From Protonemura montana (taxonomy: Eukaryota; Arthropoda; Insecta; Plecoptera; Nemouridae): DNA of 64,000 bases. The DNA is taken from contig OX387607.1 of assembly GCA_947568835.1 (NCBI GenBank), positions 15,799,701-15,863,700 on the forward strand, read 5' to 3'. The notes under the pieces were generated by a model. The model worked only from the letters and a program-made list of their open reading frames with translations, was not told where the DNA came from and searched no databases. Made by a program: the position numbers and the translations under genes. Shown here one piece after another: positions 25,107 through 36,500 of this stretch; within the stretch, counting starts at the first letter, position 1; the number at the start of each line of letters is the position of its first letter.

Positions 25107-25363
25107 TAGAAAAACTATTTGAAATGGGTTTTGAATGCTAAGTAAAGGGCTACTAAATTTCCCGACGTTTCGCAACAGATACTAGTTACTTCTTCAGAGG
25201 TTTGAGCAGTCCTGAAGCAGTTACCTCTGAAGAAGTAACTAGTATATGTTACGAAACGTCGGGAAATTTAGTAGCTCTTTACTTAGCATTCAAAACCCAT
25301 TTCAAATAGTTTTTGTTAAAACTTGTGCTAAGGATAAATCAAGTAGACATGAGTCTAAAAACC
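25107..25363. mobile_element. Foldback element with hammerhead-like core, copy F2
   Basis: Bounded by a 13-bp duplication AAGTGAC(T/A)CTCTT (25094-25106 and 25364-25376, one mismatch). Arms 25110-25201 and 25223-25313 are near-perfect inverted repeats of about 92 bp around a 21-bp loop. The non-repeated end is GATAAATCAAGTAGACATGA. The right arm core (25227-25260) reads CTGAAGAAGTAAC, an 8-nt loop, GTTACGAAACGTC. No open frame of note. Confidence 0.88.
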
Positions 25364-25569
25364 AAGTGACACTCTTGAAACAAAAGTGTTGTTGGAAAAT
25401 CCCTCTTTCTTTGACATATTTTTCCCTCTCTTACTTTCTTTACAAATAGGCACAATAATGTTCTGCAACTGTTTTGAATCGACGCCCACCGCTGCTACCA
25501 ATGTGCCACGTTGCATTGTTGCTTGAAAACAAGTTGAAAGCGTCTTGCAAATGTCCAAACGGCGCACGT

Positions 25570-25720
25570 ATTTTGATGTTAACTTGTTTCGTATACAAAA
25601 CACCGACACCGGGATCGAACCAAGAACGCCAGCAATTGTCCTGGCGTTGCGTTGAAGAGACAATCACTGTCTTTAACTCGGCTCCTCGAGGTGAATGCGC
25701 ATGACAGGACAAGTCCGGTT
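25570..25720 (-). mobile_element. Possible tRNA-derived SINE fragment
   Basis: In minus orientation a perfect B-box (GGTTCGATCCC, near 25610) follows a stem CGCCAG...CTGGCG shaped like an anticodon arm; the A-box is not clear. It is followed in plus orientation by a 5S-SINE-like tail, so two elements may be nested. Not a functional tRNA. Confidence 0.35.
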
Positions 25721-25724
25721 CAGA

Positions 25725-25810
25725 CATCTTCAGTATCATTATCATCGTCCTCAGCAAAGATACGCGACTTGTGATCTACACACAGACAGTGCGTCGTTAA
25801 ACACAACGTT
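25725..25810 (+). mobile_element. 5S-derived SINE, 3'-end fragment
   Basis: Ends CAGTGCGTCGTTAAACACAACG, preceded by ATCATTATCATCGTCCTCAG, matching the 3' part of the full-length copy at 51313-51853. Confidence 0.6.
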
Positions 25811-26289
25811 TTTATTTAACATAGGATGAATCACAATCATCAATATGGCGAGCTGATTAGATAGGTTTAAGAAAACAACAACAAATAACTCTTTTGTGAA
25901 AGCTTTCATAATTGTATACAAGATTTCTCAAGTTTCCAAATGAAATATGCGATGCAAGTTATGTGCCAAGCAATTGAATACTGATAAAGCTAACTTAAAC
26001 ACATAGACAATACATCTAGTCGTATTCACAAGCTGGGATCTTAGGATTAAAATATTGTATCAGATGCAATTTTAGTCTTTTTAAAAAGTTTGTCTCTTAT
26101 GTAATGGTTTTTATGACAATAAACAAATTATTATAGCTAGAGCAGCCGACATGTCGTAATGACACAGACCTACATAACCTCAAAAGTCAAAACAGGGCAC
26201 TGCAAGGTGGATAAAAGCTCTTTGAAAGAAGCTCACAAAGAAATCTGTTTCAACTGTTTCAATTCATGCAACTTTTCACGCGGTCTGTA

Positions 26290-26833
26290 TTTCAGTTTGA
26301 AAGCACTGGCAGAAAGTTAAGTGCGTTTCAATTTCAGCTCTGATACTCTGCGCGTGGACGAATCAGGAGCGGGCAAGGCGTGCCACGTGGGCCGCGATTG
26401 GTCGCCCAGGATTGCCGAGTTGATGCAGACGCCCATCGCAAGGCGGCGGTCGCAACTCCCTTCGATTCGGTGAGCGCCCCGGCATTGACTCGTGCGGTGT
26501 CGACGGTGGAACCTCGCGGGTGCTCGTTGTGTCCACTTTGTTGTGAACGAAACGTCAAAGTGATTAGTGACTGTTGATCGGTGAATGTGTGTGCGTTAAT
26601 TTTTTGTGCTGAACGGTTTGACAGCTAGAATTGGTGTCTAAAATATCGATAACGTGCGAGAAATAACAAAAAAACTCTATTTTTTTAGTGAATTTCAAGA
26701 TATTTTCATTGAGTGTTTCTTGAACGTATTATGGACTGGTTTAAAACGGTTTCATTTCTTGTAGACGCTATGACTATTGTCTTAGAAATAATCATCCTCC
26801 GAATTCGTTGAGGTCCGCAGACCGGATTTCCGT
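26290..26833 (+). promoter_or_regulatory. Tlx promoter and 5' UTR region
   Basis: The 540 bp before the Tlx start contain a GC-rich block (26341-26560), a TCAGTT motif at 26292-26297 that fits the arthropod initiator, a palindromic E-box CACGTG (26384-26389) and an inverted CCAAT box (ATTGG, 26397-26401). A 13-codon upstream ORF (ATG 26770, stop 26809-26811) ends 22 bases before the main ATG and could damp translation. A TTTCATTTCTTGTAG acceptor-like site ends at 26764, so a 5' UTR intron is possible. The true transcription start is not determinable here. Confidence 0.4.
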
Positions 26834-27563
26834 ATGAGCATCAACTTAAAGACGGCTAGCGTCAACGTGCCGCCGGCAAAAACAATGTCCAACATGGACG
26901 AAGATGAGCGTGAGATCAACGTGGACACCGACAGCAGATGCAGCGGCGACGACGCCAGCCACACGAGCAGTTTGGTCGACGGCGTCGGTCGCAGTCCATC
27001 CAGAAGTCCAGCAGAACTCAATTCACAAACGTTTTACGATCGACGTCCACAAATCCACAGCCACCAGTCGAGTCCCGAACGATCGCCGACAACGCGACTC
27101 GAACCGTTCTACGCGAGGAGGCTTGATGAACGAAGCATGTCACCGTCACCGCCGCCCAGTTCGACGTCGTCAAACAACGGACAGTCGTTACCATTTAGCA
27201 TCTCAAGACTTTTAGGCAAAGACATTGACGTGCGCGCTAGAGTTAGTAGCGACAAAGAGAAGTTCTGTTCGGAAAATATGATACCAAATGATAATTTATT
27301 GTATACTCATCCCGCTCTAATGTTCAACCGCACTCCTGGACTTTGTGTTGGAACTTATGGAGGTGGTTTGGTATATAACACTGCGGCCGGAGTGATTCGG
27401 GTACCTGCTCATAGACCGGGACTTCCTCCGCCGGGTGGTCCTGGGGGAGCTGGCTTTCCTGGGGGACACTTTCCCTGGTTGCCGGGCATCGATCACGCGT
27501 CCCTGCAGCGAAGTGCCGCTGCCGCCGCGTTCGCGTCCCAAGTCGTCAAAGAGAGGCTTACAG
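26834..27563 (+). CDS. Tlx: Tlx exon 1
   Basis: Codes residues 1-243 plus one base, ending at CAG|GTAATT. Holds the acidic N-terminus (DEDERE, 22-27), a Ser/Pro/Arg-rich region, the Eh1 motif at 121-127, a Gly/Pro-rich stretch (195-211), FPW and the KERLT end (239-243) that leads into the homeodomain arm. Reading on past the donor adds only 14 unrelated codons before TGA. Confidence 0.95.
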
Positions 27564-30500
27564 GTAATTACAGGCACTCGGGGTGCGTCAAATATTTGTG
27601 TTCATGATGATTATATACGTAGCGATCGGCTGGTAAGAGATGCAGACGGCTTGGAATTAACTATCTGTTGACAAAAGCCTGTGAAATATCGCTTTAACGA
27701 TGCGTTAAATGTTAAAAACGAACCGAGAAGGCAAAGATTTGTTTGAAAAACTTGGTCAACTTTATTTGCAAACGATATCGTCGGGACAGTCTTTTAAAAT
27801 TAGGAGAAATAATCAGCTAGACAAATTTGGTATGACGTTATTGTTAAAGGTTCCCTGTATTTTGATCGAGTAAATAAACATGTACATTTAAAACTATTTG
27901 AATTATAGTTTCTGCCAAACATAAATGTAAATTCGATTTGACAGAACGTTTACGGCAGTTGTTCTGTAGTATCTTTGTGAGTTCAGCACTCGTTCATTGA
28001 TAGCAAAGTAATACATGCAAACATAGGTACACATTGGTATGCACTGCAATACCTGTCATGCCGTGCTTATAACTACAAGTACTTACTTGTAAGTTGTGCA
28101 TCGCAATTACTTGCCGTGAGAAATATGGAGCTTCAATTTAAATATCGTATGATTGCTCATTGCCAGCGCTACACCTTGTGTAATGCACGCACTCGATGTT
28201 ATTTACTCCACGCAGTTCTTGTGTCAGAACGTATCGCAGTTTCTTGCAGAAGTTTCAGTTTTCTTTAACATTTCTGAAAGAATAGTGTCGAGTTTCCGTT
28301 GAGTTTCCTGTTGCTATGAAACTCAAGTGCTGTATAGCAGAAAAACAAACGTATATACCCCATCAACTTATGTTGTGATTGATTTGCTAAGTGAGGTCCT
28401 AGGAGGCTTTCTGTAACCTCCACAGAACTTCAACAAAGTAGCTCATTGTGATCCAACCTGATACACATTATAGCACCGAGTCTAATGTTCTTCGTACACC
28501 AACGCCGCCATTGTCTGTTTTAATTAGAATTAATCCTTGCCGAGTTAAACCGCGGAGCAACTAATCATAATATTAAATTACTTGCTAACTGGATTAGTCA
28601 GTTGACTCGTGTAGATGAGGTGAAAGAAGCCTACTCATTAATCAACAGCACCCCCAAGCCAAGCCATGCCATACCTTGCCTTGCTATGCCATGCCATGCC
28701 ATGCCATGCCTTGCCTTGCCATGCCTTGCCTTGCCTTGCCATGCCTTGCCTTGTCTTGCCATGCCAAGCAAAGCCAAGCCTTGCCATGCCATGCCATGCC
28801 ATGCCATGCCAAGCCAAGCCATGCCATGCCATGCCATGCCATGCCATGCCATGCCATGCCGTGCCATGCCATGCCAAGCCTTGCCATGCCATGCCATGCC
28901 GTGCCATGCCATGCCAAGCCATGCCAAGCCATGCCAAGCCTTGCCATGCCATGCCATGCCGTGCCAAGCCAAGCCAAGCCAAGCCAAGCCAAGCCAAGCC
29001 AAGCCATGCCATGCCATGCCATGCCATGCCATGCCATGCCATGCCGTGCCAAGCCAAGCCAAGCCAAGCCGAGCCGAGCCAAGCCAAGCCAAGCCATGCC
29101 ATGCCATGCCATGCCATGCCATGCCATGCCAAGCCAAGCCAAGCCAAGCCAAGCCAAGCCAAGCCAAGCCAAGCCAAGCCAAGCCATGCCATGCCAAGCC
29201 AAGCGCTGGGTTCATGCGGGTGAACCGAATTATCGGAGACTGTCATAGGTCTGTACGGGAAATTAATGGTTCAATTAGCGAAGATGAATTTATGCCATCA
29301 GAGAAGGAAGAAAACAGCTTGTAATTAATTTAAGATTTAGTTTCAATTGTAGGCAAATAATTGTTGTGTAAATCATTGTTTAAGGGGTTCTTCATTTCGA
29401 GCTCGTATAGAGAAAAGCAAAAACTGGTAGGGAATAAACGAACGATGATTAAATTGGAGGAGTTGATAAAACCAGCGAGGATGACAACTTTGGTCTGTTG
29501 TTTTCCACACAGAATTTGAAACCGAATCGAAGCGGATCAAAACTGGAGAAATGTGCAACTGAAATCCTGGTATTCCGGTTAAATCCTGGTATCCCGGTTA
29601 AATCCTGGCAGCCAGGTTCGGTTAGCGACAAATCTCTCCAGCTTTTTCTCCCATTTCATTACACAAGCAGGAATCTCTAACCACTAAAGCAATATGAACA
29701 CAAATATTCTCATACGAGCTACAAACTCAATGGTAATATCTCGCACAAAATGCCGTGTGTTTGTTCCTATTCGGCCGATATGTCACATCTATCCCAACGG
29801 TTTGCAATCCATGGTCTGCATTTTGGAACGACATCGAGTGGCAAGTGGAGTGGCACTGACTATTTGCTCGACCAATCGTACTTGAGCTGAGTTAACGGTG
29901 CTAAGTGACAGCAAGCAGCAAGCCATGCCATTCAATTAGCATGTGTTGTACCTGTCAATTACCTCGAGAATTACTGGGCAACGCACAATGAGTTACAGTG
30001 GTGTAGGCACAAGGTGCTGGTTATCATATGGCTGGGCTTTGTGTTGGACAAAACGCCACTGGGACGGGGTGAATTTTGTTTAGTTGATTTAAAATCAACG
30101 TCCAAATCGATGAAATCGCGTGGTGTTTCTGACTCAGGGTAAAGTCGAGTGTTTTACCGAAGATAGTTTCTATGAATGGTCATAGCTGGAAATAATATCA
30201 ATTGTTAAAACGGGGAAATGATGACTGTAATTAAGTTTGGGCTCCTGCTTTAACAGATTTCAACGCTTCTCTGTTCACGCGGGTATCTCCTGCTAAACAA
30301 CCTGTCTTTTCGACATTAATTCTGAATCGGAAATTGGGGTTGATAGGAAAGTTACAATATTTCTTGACACGTTTTTAAGAGTACGGGTAATTCTCAAGTC
30401 GCACAGCATTCACGGGCAAAGTAAAATTAAAAACACCGATCACAATTTGAATTTAGGAACATGATTTTTGATACTAAATAATATAAAAAAGGTTGAACTG

Positions 30501-33500
30501 AACCCACGTATATCAAAGACCAATCTATTTTGTAGCATAATTTTGGATTTATTTTGTAAAACCGCCGAGATCTCACGGTTTAGTAAAGTATTTTCTTCTA
30601 TTGAGGGAGTGACATAAATGGAAAGCAAAATATTTTGTCGCCTGCATTGCACCCAATCCGCGCTCAGTACCTCTCCGCCATTTGCTCGGTGAAGAAGACA
30701 AAATGGCCGCGAATCACGCTGTTGCAAGCGTCGTGTCACCCCTAATAAAGTTCAACGTGCCATGAGATTTCCATCATTTATCGCCCACACGACTCAAATC
30801 TTTGCAATGCTCGCCATCAAAGATACATTACAGATTCTCGATTTCAATTCCCAATAAAACTATGATTACCTTTTTACAACTTTGCTCTCTCTGTCTGCTG
30901 CAGTGTACATAAAATCACTAAGCTTTCAATTGTGATTGTGCAATAGCATTTCTCATGCATGTCTCGCAGTCTTACGACTGGAAGTACCGATGTGTGTGTG
31001 TGTGTGTTTATATTTCTATGATAATTTATAGAAGTGTTTGTGCAGTTTTATCTGTGGACTTTCTTGTTGAGTGCACTAAGCTTGCATGTATGTGATATGC
31101 ACTTTACATGCAACGCGTTTTCCACACACGACCTCGACGCGCGCGCCGTACGACTTCGATGACAAAAACAACTTTACTTTTACTTTATATAGATTAGAAT
31201 TATTGTAATTTATTTGAAAACTTGTTTGCTCTTGGTGTCGGCGATGTTCGTGATAAATGATAACGCTGGGACAAGCACAAGACTCAATTAGTTATTGTTA
31301 AATCACCGCACCGTGGACATGCCATCGTTATTAAAACAATATTTCGCATGACTAACACGGCTTGTCGGCAATTAATCAATTCAATTGTAACAGCTAATTG
31401 TTGTATTTACGAAAAAATACTGCTTTTATTTCACATCCGAATAAATTTCCATTTAAAAAATATATTAAATAAGCTTAGAAATAATTTCAATTGCTGTTTT
31501 TTTTTAAATTAATTACTCCAAAGAGATAGAAAATATTCTGCAATCACTTCACTGCTATGCAAAATACCAGAATCTCTCGAGGCGCTGTCAGTATTTAAGT
31601 ACCGAATTAGTTAATTCCTATATTCAAATAGAAATACTGACTATCTAAAAAAAAAAAACGGGCTAAAAGTGCAGAGAAATGCGCTAAAGGAATAAAGGTA
31701 TCTACAAAATGTGTCGGATCTGTTCGTTGCATTCTCTGAAATTTTTGCCTTGCATTTGAAACTCAAGGTCCAAGCCTGATCCTTGTCAGAGCCTCTTTAT
31801 TGTTATGTCTTCAGGATATACCTTTGTGCAAGAAGCTGGGCGAGATCCACACTCAGCTTCTGTATACCATTTTACCATTTCACCATTTTACCATTTTACC
31901 ATTTACCATGCAAACGGTGGTAATTGTTGAAGTTGGTAAGGTTGTAAAACGATCTTTGAGAGGCACGAGCTACCGGCGACATGCCACCCGCGTGAGAGGT
32001 CAAGTAATCTATACGATATTCCTCCTGAAGAGCAGCTAACAGAACTTCAAATGTCTTCATCGTCGAAGAAAGGGCAAGGAATAGAAGCAACTCGATGGTT
32101 TCAATTATGTCGGTACACATTTGAATGAGTTAATCATCAAAGAAAAGTCACGGGAAGGGACATCATCGATCGAAATCTAATTGCACAGTTTTGTGTTACA
32201 AAAAACCAAAAAAAAAAACTTTACCGTAAGTTCATCGAAATCTAGTAAACAATGTCGATACTGAAGAAAAAACAAAACTACTACAGTTATTAATTATTAG
32301 CTGACCGTGTTTTATGACAATTAAAATTACTAAATATCGGTTCAATATTCCAGTCGGGTCACCTGACAGTAATTACATGTAATGACAATAAGCAATTGGC
32401 AATTGATGGTCGCTTGCGTGGTAAGTACTTCTAATTGCAATCAAAGTAATTAATAAAACAAGTACAGACAATCAATCGAGTAACTCGTTACGAATCAAAT
32501 ATATAAGTGTTTATCAATCATGAAAGGTGATTGAATCGTTGAGTTCGTTTCGTTTACGCCAGGGTTTTTTGTAGCACGTCGATCGTTTAACGGCGATTTC
32601 TTAGAAAATTGTTGTAAATTAAACTGAGAATAAATTTGACGAGTAAGTGAGTAATAATAATACGACGGCTAAACGCGATTTTCTCTGAAAGTCACACATT
32701 TTTATTGAAAGTGGTCTTCAAATAACAACGTTCAGACAATTCAGGGGCACGTTTCGCTGGCAGCTACATTCCGTACGGACAATTTAGCGGCGAGGAAACA
32801 CAATTAAAAAACGAACATCTTTTGAGATTTTAATAGCCATGACGTAGGTAGTAGGTACTATAACAGAGATTTGAAGTCTAATCATTTATTAGCCTGCAAT
32901 TGATATTATTTTTACGAAGCATTATCTTATGTCCAAAGGGACCTTCTTCAATCTAAGTTATAGCGTTCTGCAGGGAATATCTACTTTCATTTTCATGCTC
33001 GTTCTATGATTCCATATGGTGATGCCAGTCTAGTTTCTGGTCGATAAGTCGGAAATAGGGTGCCATCCCAGCAACAATAGGCCTTCTAAATGAAGTCATT
33101 ATTTCCCCTTTTTCCGCTTGACCTGGTCCCATGTCAAAAAAAAAATCGATTCCTCTTAGTTACTACAGTACTGGACACCTAAAAATTAGACGAAACGCAT
33201 TAAAATGATAGGATCGATGAACGGGGGATGGCCAGATCACCGAAACGCGATACGAAAAACGTGAACCCCTTTTTAAAATTCGGTACGAGACCACGTATTT
33301 AATGTCTTTCCAATTCGTAGCGACAAATTATTAATGGACTTTGTGACAATATCCCATTTGTTAATCAACAAAAACCGGCTAAAGTGGTCAAACATTCGTC
33401 AAACATTCGTCAAACATTCACCCAACATTTATTAAACATCGAAAAGCCGAGAGATTTTTAACCGATTTTGTTGTTGTCATGTTGGCACGGATAAGGAAAT

Positions 33501-36500
33501 GCAAGTGGAATGAAAAAGTCATAAAAACGCCGATAACTCATATTGCCTATCACGCAAACGAGCGTGTTCGCGCGTGTCGTTTGTTTTCGAGGCAAATAGG
33601 CCATTAAAGTGGTGTTTTTGATGTGAATTCGACTGGCCGTGAATTCTGTTAAGTTCAATCCGTGAAAATTGGGAAAACTCGAGCTAACCAATTAGTTTTT
33701 ATCAAACCTTAGCATTGACATTCGCCGTAGAAATCGGGACCATAGCGTGAACGACTTGGAATGCCCCGGTATTTCACCAATCCTAGCTCGTTTTTACAAC
33801 ACATTTGACTTTGACAACAACAACTTGACATTCATTAGGACATGACACGTTTAAATCATTGCCGATTTCATATCATCAGGGAAACTTGTACCTAAGACAA
33901 TTCAGCGCAGCAGCGCTGATTTTAAAAAGCCACAAATAATAAAGAACGTCTAACTAATCGATTGTTTTTTTTTTTTTAATTATTATTAACAACACTATAA
34001 CCGTCTCAAAAATTGATGCTCAAACGTGTACTCGAACCCCGATCTCCACCTATCGCGGATGTTGCTCTGAACCATTGAGCTATCTGGACACTGGCTTTTT
34101 GAGACGATTTTAGTATATTTGATGAGAATGACAGTTCTCCAAGGAGTAGAACGCGTTTGGGCATCATTTTTTGAGACGGTTATAGTGTTGTTAATAATAA
34201 AATATCCCGCGCATTGCAAGCGTTTGCAATTTAAATCAGATTTCATCATAAAACTAATCGATTGATTGTGGCCAATGCTTTCAAAACCAACGACGCAGTT
34301 AGCCTTGTGGAAGTGTACATATCACTAAAGATTTCGAATTGTTTCTTAAAAAGGCCATTTTAACGAACTCGAAACAGCGTCTAGGATAATTGTTGGAGGA
34401 TACTTGGACGGCGTGGTTTGAAATGTGCCCGCAGGCGGCGCACATTTCTCGAATACAAGTCAATTGTAGAAAGCATTTATCATGGACGCGGTGGAAAAAT
34501 CTCGCGGTTTCCAACGCAGCCCCCCGGCGGGTTTGAGCACTGTTTGAAAATAAAACCAAGCCGGGCACCGCGACTGAGATACGGCGTGGCTAGAGTGCAT
34601 GTCGTACTACATATTAGCTTCATGCAGTGATGTATTCGTAAAATTTTTAGTGGGGGTACGCAAAAATGACAAATTTTTTTGTGTCGGCGGGCGGGGTGGG
34701 TGGGGGGGAGAGGAGGAGGAGACCCAAGGCGAATGCACCGAAAGAGTGGAAAATAGGGGGCTTTGGGCGCAGCTCCAAGTGAATTTTTATTCTAAGGTTT
34801 CTTTTGGAGTCAATCTACGAGTTTACGATGAAATTGGGCTTGGAATGACATGGTCAGTACTGCATTTTTAATTACGTAATGATTTTGAGAAAATTAAATT
34901 AAAGCCGCCCTCTCATGTCTACACCTTCCCACATTGTTGCAGTCTTGAAATTTGGTGGGGATTCGGGAATCTGGTAAAAGAAAGTCTATCATTTTAATCG
35001 AATACTGGTTTAAATTTTTGTTGAAACTATCCATAGATACGCGCGTACTTTCGCGTTGAGGAGATTACATCAGTTTCGACAATGACTCTTTTTCATTGAG
35101 CTCTTCTTCATTCGACGTTGGTGGTGTCTTCAACTTCTCCCAAACCAAATTTTGGTTTTTTAGGAGGAGCAAGGCCCGAAAGGGAATGCAAATCCACTTG
35201 CTTCCTCTTCTGTATCTTGAATTGAACTAACTCGTCCAGTGTGGCTCGTATGTGGCATTTTGGTTATTGTTTGTATTTTTGTCTTTCCTGCGAATTCTTA
35301 TTATTTGAAGCGGGCTTGCTTCTGAGAGCTTGCACCGCCGTGCGACGCCGCGAAAGCGGCTACCGACTTCCCTAAGTGATAACAGTAATATGGTTCTAAC
35401 TAACCCCTTTGTTGCAAGTCGCGACGCCGGCATAGTTCCAGCCTACCTACTCTTAGTATGTTCGCATACAGTGGCATTCTTGGTAGGTTTATTTTCAAGT
35501 AAGTGGATTATTAGGAATAAAACCCTTAACTGGGATATTTTCGCCTTGAAAATAAAGAAGTGCAGGATATTTCGAATAATCATAATTTAATACTGCTTTC
35601 CCGTGCGTTCGCCTGCGTTCCCTCAAAAGTTCAAAGTGGGGGTACGGCCAAAAATAAAATTAATAGTGGGTGGACTGCGTACACCCGCGTGCATTGACCA
35701 ATACATCACTGGCTTCATGGCTGAACACAAATCATTACAGTCGTGTTAGCCTAACCTCGCCACGGCCTGGTGGACTCTGACTACAGTCGTGTTAGCCTAA
35801 CCTTGCCACGGCCTGGTGGACTCTGACTACAGTCGTGTTAGCCTAACCTTGCCACAGCCTGGTGGACTCTGACTACAGTTGTGTTAGCTTAACCTTGCCA
35901 CAGCCTGGTGGACTCTGACTACAGTTGTGTTAGCCTAACCTTGTCACAGCCTGGTGGACTCTGACTACAGTTGTGTTAGCCTAACCTTGCCACAGCCTGG
36001 TGGAATCTAACTACAGTTGTGTTAGCCTAACCTTGCCACAGCCTGGTGGAATCTAACTACAGTTGTGTTAGCCTAACCTTGTCACAGCCTGGTGGACTCT
36101 GACAACAGTTGTGTTAGCCTAACCTTGTCACAGCCTGGTGGACTCTGACTACAGTTGTGTTAGCCTAACCTTGCCACAGCCTGGTGGACTCTGACTACAG
36201 TTGTGTTAGCCTAACCTTGCCACAGCCTGGTGGAATCTAACTACAGTTGTGTTAGCCTAACCTTGTCACAGCCTGGTGGACTCTGACTACAGTCGTGTTA
36301 GCCTAACCTTGCCACGGCCTGGTGGACTCTGACTACAGTCGTGTTAGCCTAACCTTGCCACAGCCTGGTGGACTCTGACTACAGTCGTGTTAGCCTAACC
36401 TTGTCACGGCCTGGTGGACTCTGACTACATGTTGCCAACTTTAAAATGCAAAATAAAGCTAGTCTTCACCGGGGAGTTTGAAAATTAACCAGGAAATTAT

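Noticed and set aside
25355-25757. Overlapping minus-strand frames of about 100 codons
   Set aside because: Two frames overlap, the region contains a B-box and SINE-like tail, and no known domain is visible.
28602-29324. 240-codon and similar frames across the pentamer array
   Set aside because: Every frame of a stop-free 5-bp repeat is open; no unique domain is attached.
35737-36429. CRISPR-like array
   Set aside because: The 46-bp units are head to tail with no spacers, in a eukaryotic intron.
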